A stretch of DNA of 64,000 nucleotides from Candidatus Methylopumilus planktonicus (GTDB lineage Bacteria; Pseudomonadota; Gammaproteobacteria; Burkholderiales; Methylophilaceae), in contig NZ_CP040984.1 of NCBI RefSeq assembly GCF_006364715.1, positions 558,001-622,000 on the forward strand, in the 5' to 3' direction. Shown piece by piece: positions 27,175 through 36,028 of this stretch. The position numbers were made by a program, and so were the translations under genes. The notes beneath the pieces were generated by a model that had not been told where the DNA came from, searched no databases, and was given only the letters and a program-made list of their open reading frames with translations. Within the stretch, counting starts at the first letter, position 1, and the number at the start of each line of letters is the position of its first letter.

Positions 27175-28233
27175 ATGAAAATTGCAATATTACCTGGCGA
27201 TGGCATCGGCCCTGAAATTACAAAACAAGCGGTTGATGTTTTAAAAGCACTTAAATTAGGCGCAGAATTATTAGAGGCGCAAATTGGTGGAGCTGGCTAT
27301 GAAAAATTTGGCGACCCACTCCCAGATTCAACACTTGATCTAGCCATTAAATCTGATGCAGTTCTTCTTGGTGCTGTAGGCGATTGGAAATATGACTCGC
27401 TTCCAAGAGAAAAGAGACCCGAGCGTGGATTACTTCGCATTAGAAAAGAACTTAATCTATTTGCTAATTTAAGACCTGCAATTTTATATTCCGAACTTGT
27501 TGGAGCCTCATCGCTTAAACCTGAAATCGTATCTAACCTCGACATTATGATTGTGAGAGAACTTACGGGCGATATTTATTTTGGTCAGCCTCGTGGCATC
27601 CATGAGAATGAAAATGGTGAGCGTGAAGGCATTAATACAATGCGATATTCAGAATCTGAAATTAAACGCATTGCTCATGTTGCATTTCAGATCGCTATGA
27701 AGCGATCAAAAAAATTATGTTCTGTAGACAAGGCCAATGTTTTAGAAACAACTGAGTTGTGGCGGCAAGTCATGATCGACATTTCAAAAGAATATCCCGA
27801 GGTTGAATTGACTCACATGTATGTCGATAATGCTGCAATGCAATTAATAAAAAATCCAAAGCAATTCGATGTATTGGTTACAGGAAATATTTTTGGAGAT
27901 ATTTTATCTGATGAAGCCTCTATGTTAACTGGATCTATCGGTATGCTTCCATCTGCATCTCTTGATAGCAATAATAAAGGTATGTATGAGCCTAGTCATG
28001 GTTCAGCGCCTGATATTGCAGGAAAAAATCTTGCAAATCCACTTGCTACAATTTTATCTTTAGCCATGATGTTTAGATACACATTCAACGATGAAAAAAT
28101 TGCGAATAAAATAGAGTCGGCTGTTAAAAAAGCATTAAGCCAAGGTTTCCGAACAGCAGATATTTATTCTGCCGGTGATAAAAAAGTGAGCTGTAGTGAA
28201 ATGGGTGAAGCAGTGATTGCTTCTCTTAACTAA
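27175..28233 (+). CDS. leuB: 3-isopropylmalate dehydrogenase
   Basis: NAD-dependent oxidative decarboxylation of 3-isopropylmalate in leucine synthesis. 352 residues. Signatures are ILPGDGIGPEI at the N-terminus, the substrate loop RGLLRIRKELNLFANLRP, the metal-site region VTGNIFGDILSDEASMLTGSIG and the NAD-binding YEPSHGSAPDIAGKNLANP. Separated from leuD by 23 bases and from asd by 19. Confidence 0.97.
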   Translation: MKIAILPGDGIGPEITKQAVDVLKALKLGAELLEAQIGGAGYEKFGDPLPDSTLDLAIKSDAVLLGAVGDWKYDSLPREKRPERGLLRIRKELNLFANLRPAILYSELVGASSLKPEIVSNLDIMIVRELTGDIYFGQPRGIHENENGEREGINTMRYSESEIKRIAHVAFQIAMKRSKKLCSVDKANVLETTELWRQVMIDISKEYPEVELTHMYVDNAAMQLIKNPKQFDVLVTGNIFGDILSDEASMLTGSIGMLPSASLDSNNKGMYEPSHGSAPDIAGKNLANPLATILSLAMMFRYTFNDEKIANKIESAVKKALSQGFRTADIYSAGDKKVSCSEMGEAVIASLN

Positions 28234-28252
28234 TTAAAGAACGGGACATTTA

Positions 28253-29368
28253 ATGAATCGAGTTGGTTTTGTCGGTTGGAGAGGTATGGTGGGTTCAGTT
28301 CTCATGCAGAGAATGCAAGAGGAGCATGACTTTAAAGAATTTGACTCAACTTTTTTTTCTACCTCTCAGACAGGAAATGCAGCACCGCCTTTTTCAGGAA
28401 GTCAAAGCACATTAAAAGATGCTAGTGATATTAAAGAACTTGCTGCAATGAATATTATTCTTTCATGTCAGGGCGGAGAATACACATCTGATATATACCC
28501 TAAATTGAGAGACTCAGGATGGCAGGGCCATTGGATTGATGCAGCCTCTTCATTAAGAATGGAAAAAGATGCAGTAATTATTCTTGATCCACTGAATAGT
28601 GATCTCATTCAAGAGGCTTATAAAAAAGGTAATAAAAATTGGATTGGCGGAAACTGTACTGTATCACTTATGCTTTTAGCGCTTGATGGCTTGTTCAAGA
28701 AAGATCTTATTGAGTGGATTACATCAATGACCTATCAGGCAGCAAGCGGAGCTGGGGCTCAAAACATGAGAGAGCTGATTTCTCAAATGGGAAATGTTTA
28801 CAATCATGCAAAAGATTTAATAGATGATCCTAAGACATCTATCTTAGATATCGATCGAAATGTTTCGTCTACACTTAAATCTCAAGATTTTCCAATTGAT
28901 AACTTTGGCGTCCCTTTAGCTGGAAGCCTAATTCCTTGGATTGATAAGGATTTAAATAATGGTCAAAGCAAAGAAGAATGGAAAGGCTCCGCTGAAACTA
29001 ATAAAATTCTTGGAAGAAAAAATAATCCAATCGTTATTGAAGGATTATGTGTGCGTATTGGAGCAATGCGATGTCATAGTCAAGCCTTAACGATTAAATT
29101 AAAAAAGAATATTTCTTTAGAAGAAATCAATCAAATCATAAGTAGCGCTAATCAATGGGTTAATTTAATTCCGAATGAGAGAGAAATTTCAATGAAAAAG
29201 CTAAGTCCTGCTGCAGTCACAGGTAAGCTTTCTATTCCTATAGGTAGAATTAGAAAGCTAAATATGGGGCCTGAATACATTTCAGCTTTCACGGTGGGGG
29301 ATCAATTATTATGGGGGGCTGCAGAGCCGCTCAGACGTATTTTAAGAATACTTATCAAATCTATTTAA
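28253..29368 (+). CDS. asd: aspartate-semialdehyde dehydrogenase
   Basis: Reduces aspartyl phosphate to the semialdehyde, the branch point to lysine/diaminopimelate, threonine and methionine. 371 residues, of the Gram-negative (E. coli-like) type. VGFVGWRGMVGSVLMQRM is the nucleotide loop; catalytic Cys135 sits in GGNCTVSLML, and the later RIGAMRCHSQALTIKL carries the catalytic histidine. It sits between leuB and fimV as in many beta- and gammaproteobacteria. Confidence 0.97.
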   Translation: MNRVGFVGWRGMVGSVLMQRMQEEHDFKEFDSTFFSTSQTGNAAPPFSGSQSTLKDASDIKELAAMNIILSCQGGEYTSDIYPKLRDSGWQGHWIDAASSLRMEKDAVIILDPLNSDLIQEAYKKGNKNWIGGNCTVSLMLLALDGLFKKDLIEWITSMTYQAASGAGAQNMRELISQMGNVYNHAKDLIDDPKTSILDIDRNVSSTLKSQDFPIDNFGVPLAGSLIPWIDKDLNNGQSKEEWKGSAETNKILGRKNNPIVIEGLCVRIGAMRCHSQALTIKLKKNISLEEINQIISSANQWVNLIPNEREISMKKLSPAAVTGKLSIPIGRIRKLNMGPEYISAFTVGDQLLWGAAEPLRRILRILIKSI

Positions 29369-29377
29369 AAGAAATTT

Positions 29378-31006
29378 ATGAGCCAAAAATTTAAAAAATT
29401 ATTTTTATTGTATGTTTTTTTAGCCCCGCTTATTGCTAATGCACTTCAGCTGGGTAAAATCGTTGTGACATCATCTCAAGGACAGCCTCTTAATGCTGAG
29501 ATTGAAATGATGTTAACGCCAGGCGAAGATTTATCAAAACTTAAGACATCGCTGGCGTCAAAAGAGAATTACGAGTCACAAGGTATAGAACGCCTTGCTA
29601 TTCATAATAATATTTCTGTTGAACTGCAAAAAAATGAAAAAGGTCTTACCGTCTTAAAACTGAAAAGTTCTCAGCCTGTTCCAGATCCTTTTTTAGATTT
29701 GCTCATTCAAGTCGACTCAGCTAAAGGAAGAAATTACCGTGAATATACGGTACTTCTTGATCCACCAGAAACTCCGATTATTCAGCAAGAAAAAATTGTT
29801 GCTGTCGATAAAACAGATCCGCTACCCATCAATGACAGAAAAGAACAAAAGGAAAGTACAGATAAAAATAAGATTACTTTTGAAAAAGAAATTAAAAATA
29901 ATCTTAAAACGCTAGAGAAAAATAAGCCTGCTGAGCAATCCTCAAAATCAATTACGGTTAAACCTGCAGATACTATCTATAAAATTGCCAGAGAAAATAA
30001 GATACCTGGCATTACTACGGAACAAATGGTAATGGGTATTTTTAATCTTAACGAGCTTGCTTTCACAAATAAGAACATTAACGGTTTGGAAGTCGGACAG
30101 AAGATCGCTCTGCCATCAAAAGATGATTTTATGGATTTAACTCATGCAAAAGCGATGGCTGAAATTAAAATTCAGTCTTCACAGTGGAATAAATATAGTA
30201 CGAAAACTGCTGAAGCTGTTGCAAATAACCCTAAAGTTAGCTCACCGACGTCTGACTTGCCTCTAACTCCCGCAACCATTGTTCAGAATCCTCCAGCTTC
30301 ACCAGCTCCACGGATTAAATTGACCGGTGATACACTACCTAATAATAAAAATAGCAATGAAATTATTCAAAAAGAAATTAATCAGAATAATGATGATAAG
30401 ACAGCACTAGAAAAAAATATTAAAGTTGCTGAACAAAAAATTGCACTTCTAGAAAAAGAGCTTGCCGATGCAAAAAAAATATTAACCGTATCTAATCAGG
30501 CTTTATTTGACCTTCAAGAAAAAGCAAAGCAGGTCAATCAAAATAAAGATTTAACTTCTAAAGTACCTGTAGTTGAATCTAAGCCTGAACTTACCTCTCT
30601 CATCAGCCAAGGAAATGAAGTTGATGTTAATAAAAATGATACAACCTCTCCTGCGGATACATCTTTTAAATCTTCTATTTCCGATAGCCCTATTGAGGAA
30701 AAAGCAAATGCTCAGTTGGCATCTGACAAGGAGGCCTCTAGTGTGTCATCGTCTAGTGGACTATTTATCTTCTTAGGGGTTCTTTTTGCTATCTTAATTA
30801 TGCTTTTTGTCATCAAAACCAAAAGACAGAAAGAACAAAAAGAACTCATTGATTCAATAAGTACTGACAAAGAAAAGCCTTATTCAGAAGTTCATAGTGC
30901 TAAAGCCTCTCCGGCCATAGAAGAGGGAACTATAAAAGATATTAATTTGTCAGATACTACAATTAATTTATCAGATAAGGATCAGAAGCCGACTCATTTT
31001 GACTAG
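29378..31006 (+). CDS. fimV: FimV/HubP-like LysM membrane protein, shortened
   Basis: 542-residue envelope protein. Signal peptide at about 1-22 (ending LIANA), then the FimV core LQLGKIVVTSSQGQPLNAEIEM, a LysM-like peptidoglycan-binding segment (about 195-255; SITVKPADTIYKIARENKIPG), a coiled coil (about 330-390), a low-complexity linker and one transmembrane helix (about 458-480), with a cytoplasmic tail of about 60 residues. FimV/HubP organise cell poles and type IV pili. Typical members are 800-1000 residues with a C-terminal TPR-type domain; that part appears missing. Position between asd and the truA-trp block is canonical. The role in a probably non-piliated cell is uncertain. Confidence 0.85.
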   Translation: MSQKFKKLFLLYVFLAPLIANALQLGKIVVTSSQGQPLNAEIEMMLTPGEDLSKLKTSLASKENYESQGIERLAIHNNISVELQKNEKGLTVLKLKSSQPVPDPFLDLLIQVDSAKGRNYREYTVLLDPPETPIIQQEKIVAVDKTDPLPINDRKEQKESTDKNKITFEKEIKNNLKTLEKNKPAEQSSKSITVKPADTIYKIARENKIPGITTEQMVMGIFNLNELAFTNKNINGLEVGQKIALPSKDDFMDLTHAKAMAEIKIQSSQWNKYSTKTAEAVANNPKVSSPTSDLPLTPATIVQNPPASPAPRIKLTGDTLPNNKNSNEIIQKEINQNNDDKTALEKNIKVAEQKIALLEKELADAKKILTVSNQALFDLQEKAKQVNQNKDLTSKVPVVESKPELTSLISQGNEVDVNKNDTTSPADTSFKSSISDSPIEEKANAQLASDKEASSVSSSSGLFIFLGVLFAILIMLFVIKTKRQKEQKELIDSISTDKEKPYSEVHSAKASPAIEEGTIKDINLSDTTINLSDKDQKPTHFD

Positions 31007-31028
31007 GCTATTGAACGATTAAACTATC

Positions 31029-31652
31029 GTGCATCCATTAGTTAAATTGGTAGGTATTTTATGTGCTTTATTGCTAATCAATAAATATAATTTCGATTTT
31101 AATCTTTTTTTACTTTTCTTTATTGTAGCTATTTCTTTTTTTATAAGATTTTCAATACCTAAACTTATTTTTAGGCTGAAATTTTTTCTTATCATCACCT
31201 TCTTTCTCTATGTTTTTAATACGCCAGGTGAGTATATATTTCTTTGGCCTTACCTATCACCGTCCTACGAAGGACTTTTTTTAGGCTCAACTCAAATTAT
31301 GCGACTTATTAATTCAGTTGCCATCATTACGATTATGATTTCATTGATGAGCTATCAAACCTTGATTGAAACTTTTTATTTAATCTTTAAACCATTAAAA
31401 CGATTTGGAATTGATGCAAAACGTTTTGCTGTTCGCCTTTATTTAACAATGGAATATGTCAAGACTTTCCAATCAACACGTAAACTTCGCTTTAACCTTA
31501 ATGATTTGTCTTCAATACTCTTATATTCAAATAATAAGAATCTTATGAGTCTTTCTTATATTCAAATTAACGAAGAGAAAGTTAACAGCTCATCTGTACT
31601 TTTAATTGCTTTAATTGTTTCTATTACTTTTTTTTTAATTTTCTACTTATAA
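31029..31652 (+). CDS. orphan EcfT/CbiQ-like transmembrane protein
   Basis: 207-residue membrane protein with several hydrophobic helices (about 5-20, 24-42, 48-66, 88-112, 188-206). PSYEGLFLGSTQIMRLINSV followed by the LKRFGIDAKRFAVRLYLTMEYV stretch resembles the T-component of energy-coupling factor transporters (CbiQ/BioN). The usual partners, an ATPase and a substrate-binding S component, are not in this window. The start is GTG at 31029 with no strong ribosome binding site. It is wedged between fimV and truA, which are normally neighbours or nearly so. The family call is moderate and the substrate is unknown. Confidence 0.7.
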   Translation: MHPLVKLVGILCALLLINKYNFDFNLFLLFFIVAISFFIRFSIPKLIFRLKFFLIITFFLYVFNTPGEYIFLWPYLSPSYEGLFLGSTQIMRLINSVAIITIMISLMSYQTLIETFYLIFKPLKRFGIDAKRFAVRLYLTMEYVKTFQSTRKLRFNLNDLSSILLYSNNKNLMSLSYIQINEEKVNSSSVLLIALIVSITFFLIFYL

Positions 31653-31658
31653 GCTGCC

Positions 31659-32465
31659 ATGAAAATCGCATTGTGTATTGAATATAATGGATCTAATTAC
31701 TCTGGTTGGCAGAAACAAAATGATGTGGACTCTATCCAAGGCGAAATTGAAAAAGCACTTGAAAGTATTGCGCTAGAAAAATTGGATACTTACGCTTCAG
31801 GCCGAACAGATGCTGGTGTTCATGCGCTCGTTCAAATGGTTCATTTTGAAACTAAAATTCAAAGACCTATCACCGCTTGGGTAAGGGGCGTTAATGCTTT
31901 CTTACCATTATCTATTCGAGTGTTATGGGCACAAGAAGTGGATGATACTTTTCACGCGAGATATTCAGCCTCACAACGTCATTATGAGTATTTAATTTAT
32001 AACGCTTCTTTCTCTTCTGCTTTATGGGCTAATAAGGCAGGATGGATTCATGATGAGCTTGATTTCAAAAAGATGAAAGAAGCTATTCAGTATTTTGAAG
32101 GTGAGCATGATTTTAGTGCTTTTCGATCCTCTGAGTGCCAAGCTAAAAGTCCAGTGAGAACAATGTCTCGAATATCTCTTACAAACTACCATCCCTTTTA
32201 TCTCTTTAAGTTTTCAGCGAATGGCTTTCTTCACCACCAAATTAGAAACATGATGGGAGCTATTTTGTATATTGGTAAAGGAAATTACCCAAGCAACTAT
32301 ATTGAAGAATTGTTGTTATCAAAAGACAGAACAAAATCACCTCCTACATTTTCACCTGATGGTCTTTATTTGTCTGGTGTGGATTATGACGCGCGCTACG
32401 CTTTTCCTTTTATGCACCGAACTGTCAATATTTTTGACAATAATCATTTATGCCAAGATCGTTAA
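31659..32465 (+). CDS. truA: tRNA pseudouridine(38-40) synthase
   Basis: Isomerises uridines 38-40 in the tRNA anticodon arm. 268 residues. The catalytic aspartate is Asp51 in YASGRTDAGVHAL; HYEYLIYN and the later FLHHQIRNMMGAI motif are also typical. It begins six bases after the EcfT-like gene. Confidence 0.96.
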   Translation: MKIALCIEYNGSNYSGWQKQNDVDSIQGEIEKALESIALEKLDTYASGRTDAGVHALVQMVHFETKIQRPITAWVRGVNAFLPLSIRVLWAQEVDDTFHARYSASQRHYEYLIYNASFSSALWANKAGWIHDELDFKKMKEAIQYFEGEHDFSAFRSSECQAKSPVRTMSRISLTNYHPFYLFKFSANGFLHHQIRNMMGAILYIGKGNYPSNYIEELLLSKDRTKSPPTFSPDGLYLSGVDYDARYAFPFMHRTVNIFDNNHLCQDR

Positions 32466-32505
32466 TCCTTATAATGAATATCTTTCATTTTGAATTGATT
32501 TTACA

Positions 32506-33129
32506 TTGAGAACACGTACTAAAATTTGTGGTATTACTCGGCTGGAGGATGCAAAAGCTTCTGTCCGTGCAGGATGTGATGCGCTTGGCTTCGTTTTTTA
32601 TAAAGAAAGCCCACGCTACATTGCTTTAGATGCTTTCAAAGTCATTGTTAAGGAGTTACCTCCATTTGTGACTAAAACTGGCCTTTTTGTAAATGCTGAC
32701 CCTGCTGAAATAGAAGAAGCAATTCAATCTGGATTTGTGAATGTTTTACAGTTTCACGGCGATGAAACACCTGATTTTTGTAGACAATTCAATTTTCCCT
32801 ATATCAAGGCAGTTGCAGTTTCGTCTTCAGTAGATTTGATACAATATGCCAAGGACTTTCATGATGCAGAAGCTTTATTGCTTGATGCTTATCATGAGCA
32901 TCTTAAAGGTGGCACAGGTCAAATATTTGATTGGAATTTAATTCCCCAATCGCTCTCTAAGCCAATTGTATTAGCGGGCGGTCTTACTGTGGATAATGTA
33001 AAAGAAGCTATAAAGAAAGTGAAACCTTATGCAGTTGATGTCAGTGGTGGGGTTGAAGAATCAAAAGGTATTAAAAATTCTCTTAAAATTCAAGCATTTA
33101 TAAAGGAAACTCAAGATGCAGCCGTATGA
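32506..33129 (+). CDS. trpF: phosphoribosylanthranilate isomerase
   Basis: Amadori rearrangement step of tryptophan synthesis, a TIM barrel of 207 residues. RTKICGITRLEDAKAS holds the catalytic cysteine, LQFHGDETPDFCRQF and LAGGLTVDNVKEAI are family motifs, and VDVSGGVEESKGIK holds the catalytic aspartate. The only start compatible with the conserved N-terminus is TTG at 32506. It overlaps trpB by 14 bases. Confidence 0.96.
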   Translation: MRTRTKICGITRLEDAKASVRAGCDALGFVFYKESPRYIALDAFKVIVKELPPFVTKTGLFVNADPAEIEEAIQSGFVNVLQFHGDETPDFCRQFNFPYIKAVAVSSSVDLIQYAKDFHDAEALLLDAYHEHLKGGTGQIFDWNLIPQSLSKPIVLAGGLTVDNVKEAIKKVKPYAVDVSGGVEESKGIKNSLKIQAFIKETQDAAV

Positions 33130-34318
33130 TATGCCAGATGAAAAAGGCCATTTTGGTCAATTTGGCGGTGTATTTGTCGCAGAAACTTTAATTGAGGCGC
33201 TTGATGAATTAAGAGCGACATATGAAAAGTATCGCCACGACCCTGATTTTCTTACTGAACTTCATCATGATTTAAAGCATTTTGTTGGGCGTCCGAGCCC
33301 CATTTACCATGCTAAAAGGTGGTCTGATCGAGTCGGCGGCGCTCAAATCTATTTAAAGCGTGAAGATTTAAATCATACAGGCGCTCATAAAGTCAACAAT
33401 ACTGTAGGCCAGGCTTTACTTGCGAAGCGAATGGGTAAGCCTCGTATTATTGCTGAGACTGGGGCAGGGCAGCATGGAGTTGCAACAGCTACTATCTCAG
33501 CTCGCTTAGGCCTTGAGTGTGTAGTTTATATGGGATCCGAAGATGTTAAGAGGCAAGCGCCTAATGTATACCGCATGAAGCTTCTTGGTGCCACAGTTGT
33601 GCCGGTAGAAAGTGGATCAAAAACTTTAAAAGATGCACTTAATGAAGCGATGCGAGATTGGGTCACTAACATCTCAACAACTTTTTATATCATTGGCACA
33701 GTGGCTGGGCCTCACCCTTATCCTATGATGGTCCGTGATTTTAATTCTGTTGTAGGTGTGGAATGTAAAATGCAAATGAATGAGATGCTTGGACGACAAC
33801 CAGATGCAGTTCTTGCATGTGTGGGTGGTGGTTCAAATGCGATGGGTATTTTTTATCCCTACATTGATTTGCGCGAAGTTCGATTGATTGGCGTCGAAGC
33901 TGCAGGACTTGGCATCGAAACAGGTAAGCATGCAGCACCTTTAACAGCCAATAGCCCTATAGGTGTTTTGCATGGTAACCGAACTTATTTAATGCAAAAT
34001 GATGAAGGTCAAATTATTGAAACACACTCAATTTCAGCAGGTCTCGATTATCCAGGTGTTGGTCCTGAGCATGCTTGGTTAAAAGATATTAAGCGCGCTG
34101 AATATGTTGCTGTGACAGATACCGAAGCCTTAGATGCATTTCATAGCCTATGCCTTACCGAAGGTATTATTCCAGCGCTTGAAACTAGCCACGCTCTAGC
34201 TTATGCAGAAAAGCTTGCTAAAACGATGAAGCCCGATCAAGTGATTCTTGTGAATTTATCTGGCCGAGGTGACAAGGATATTAACACTGTGGCTAAAATT
34301 TCAAATATCAATCTATAA
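33116..34318 (+). CDS. trpB: tryptophan synthase beta subunit
   Basis: PLP-dependent condensation of indole with serine. 400 residues. The PLP lysine is Lys92 in LNHTGAHKVNN, and the phosphate-binding loop is CVGGGSNAMGIF. N-terminal GHFGQFGGVFVAETL fits the family, and no other domain is fused. The ATG overlaps the end of trpF, so the trpF-trpB-trpA genes are translationally coupled. Confidence 0.98.
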   Translation: MQPYDMPDEKGHFGQFGGVFVAETLIEALDELRATYEKYRHDPDFLTELHHDLKHFVGRPSPIYHAKRWSDRVGGAQIYLKREDLNHTGAHKVNNTVGQALLAKRMGKPRIIAETGAGQHGVATATISARLGLECVVYMGSEDVKRQAPNVYRMKLLGATVVPVESGSKTLKDALNEAMRDWVTNISTTFYIIGTVAGPHPYPMMVRDFNSVVGVECKMQMNEMLGRQPDAVLACVGGGSNAMGIFYPYIDLREVRLIGVEAAGLGIETGKHAAPLTANSPIGVLHGNRTYLMQNDEGQIIETHSISAGLDYPGVGPEHAWLKDIKRAEYVAVTDTEALDAFHSLCLTEGIIPALETSHALAYAEKLAKTMKPDQVILVNLSGRGDKDINTVAKISNINL

Positions 34319-34325
34319 AGTTTAT

Positions 34326-35120
34326 ATGTCGAGAATTACAAATACATTTATAAAGCTTAAAGAAAAAAATAAAAAAGCTTTAATCCCTTATATTACAGCC
34401 GGTGATCCTCATCCTGATCTAACCCTCTCTATGATGCATGCTCTGGTAGATTCGGGTGCTGACATGATTGAATTAGGTATTCCTTTTTCAGACCCAATGG
34501 CAGATGGTCCTACGATCCAAAGAGCAAGCGAAAGAGCTCTAGCGCATCATGTAGGTTTATCTCATGTATTTAAAATAGTTAAAGCTTTTAGAGAAAAGGA
34601 CACTCAAACACCTATTATTTTAATGGGCTATGCTAATCCTATCGAAGCGATTGGCGCAGAGGCTTTTGTGGAAAGAGCTAAAACTGCAGATGTGGATGGC
34701 ATTATTACTGTAGATTATCCGCCCGAAGAGTGCATGCAATTTACAAAACTTCTTAAAGAAAAAAATATTGATAGTATTTTTTTACTATCTCCAACCTCCG
34801 AATTGAACAGAGTAAAATTAATTATCGAGCAAGCCTCTGGTTTTTTATATTATGTTTCATTGAAGGGCGTTACAGGAGCTGCCAATATTGATATTGAGCA
34901 AGTAAAATCCAAAGTGGGTATGATTCGGGAATTAACAGATCTTCCAATTGGTGTTGGCTTTGGAGTGAGAGATGCAGCAACAGCAAAAGAGGTTGCTAAA
35001 ATTTCTGATGCGGTTGTCGTTGGTAGTCGTATGGTTCAGGAAATTGAGAATTCAAATCAAGAAAATTTAATTCAAAATATTTCGAAGTTAATGCAAGAAT
35101 TAAGAGAAGCAGTTAACTAA
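34326..35120 (+). CDS. trpA: tryptophan synthase alpha subunit
   Basis: Releases indole from indole-3-glycerol phosphate and channels it to TrpB. 264 residues from the ATG at 34326, chosen over an upstream in-frame start inside trpB because MSRITNTFIKLKEKNKKALIPYITAG is the family N-terminus. Catalytic Glu and Asp are in DMIELGIPFSDPMADGP. It starts seven bases after trpB. Confidence 0.97.
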   Translation: MSRITNTFIKLKEKNKKALIPYITAGDPHPDLTLSMMHALVDSGADMIELGIPFSDPMADGPTIQRASERALAHHVGLSHVFKIVKAFREKDTQTPIILMGYANPIEAIGAEAFVERAKTADVDGIITVDYPPEECMQFTKLLKEKNIDSIFLLSPTSELNRVKLIIEQASGFLYYVSLKGVTGAANIDIEQVKSKVGMIRELTDLPIGVGFGVRDAATAKEVAKISDAVVVGSRMVQEIENSNQENLIQNISKLMQELREAVN

Positions 35121-35136
35121 TGATTCGGATAAATCT

Positions 35137-35994
35137 ATGAGCTGGCTAAAAGATGTTCTACCTCCAAAAATAAAACGTATTGTTGGAAGCGTATCTAAAA
35201 AAAATATTCCCGAAGGTTTGTGGTGCAAATGCCCCTCTTGCCAGGCTGTGCTTTATCGAACAGACCTTGAGCAAAATATGGAAGTTTGTCCAAAATGTTC
35301 CTTTCATAATCGAATTTCAGCACGTGCACGCATAGATACTTTGTTAGATAAAGACAAAAGGAAAGAAATCGGTGCGTTAATTCAGCCTTTAGATTCCTTG
35401 AAGTTTAATGATACGCAAAGTTATGCTGATCGCATTAAGTCATCACAAAAGGACTTGAATGAAAAAGACGCTATAGTTGTGATGCAAGGTTTAATGGAGG
35501 GTAATCCCGTTGTAGTAGCCGCTTTTGAATTTAAATTTATGGGTGGGTCTATGGGCTCAGTAGTGGGTGAAAAATTTGTGCGCGGTGTTCAAGCTGCGAT
35601 TAAAGCTAAAGCAACATTCATATGTGTCTCTGCTAGTGGCGGCGCCAGGATGCAAGAAGGATTGCTATCACTTATGCAAATGGCAAAAACAAGTGCTGCT
35701 TTAACTAAGTTAAGCGAAGCTAAATTACCCTATTTTTCAGTTCTTACTGACCCAACTATGGGTGGTGTATCTGCTAGTTTTGCAATGCTCGGTGATGTAA
35801 TTATTGCTGAACCTAAAGCATTGATTGGTTTTGCTGGTCCTCGTGTAATTGAACAAACTGTCAGAGAAAAGCTACCTGAAGGATTTCAGCGCTCTGAATT
35901 TCTTCTAACACATGGCGCTATTGATATGATTGTAGATCGCCGCGTCATGAAGAAGAAGCTTACTAATTTAATATCTAAATTATCTAAAAATTAA
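35137..35994 (+). CDS. accD: acetyl-CoA carboxylase carboxyltransferase beta subunit
   Basis: Carboxyltransferase subunit making malonyl-CoA with AccA, first step of fatty acid synthesis. 285 residues. A four-cysteine zinc ribbon is visible at Cys32, Cys35, Cys51 and Cys54, followed by the crotonase-like core with SASGGARMQEGLLSLMQM and DPTMGGVSASFAMLGD. It follows trpA by 16 bases, as in many proteobacteria. Confidence 0.97.
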   Translation: MSWLKDVLPPKIKRIVGSVSKKNIPEGLWCKCPSCQAVLYRTDLEQNMEVCPKCSFHNRISARARIDTLLDKDKRKEIGALIQPLDSLKFNDTQSYADRIKSSQKDLNEKDAIVVMQGLMEGNPVVVAAFEFKFMGGSMGSVVGEKFVRGVQAAIKAKATFICVSASGGARMQEGLLSLMQMAKTSAALTKLSEAKLPYFSVLTDPTMGGVSASFAMLGDVIIAEPKALIGFAGPRVIEQTVREKLPEGFQRSEFLLTHGAIDMIVDRRVMKKKLTNLISKLSKN

Positions 35995-36028
35995 TTTAAC
36001 TCCCTCTAAGTCTTTGCATAAACACCCT

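Noticed and set aside
34269..34325. Upstream start for trpA inside trpB
   Set aside because: It would add 19 unrelated residues and overlap trpB by 50 bases; the ATG at 34326 gives the conserved N-terminus.
36014..36028. TTG start of folC
   Set aside because: It adds five residues with no family support; the ATG at 36029 is adequate.
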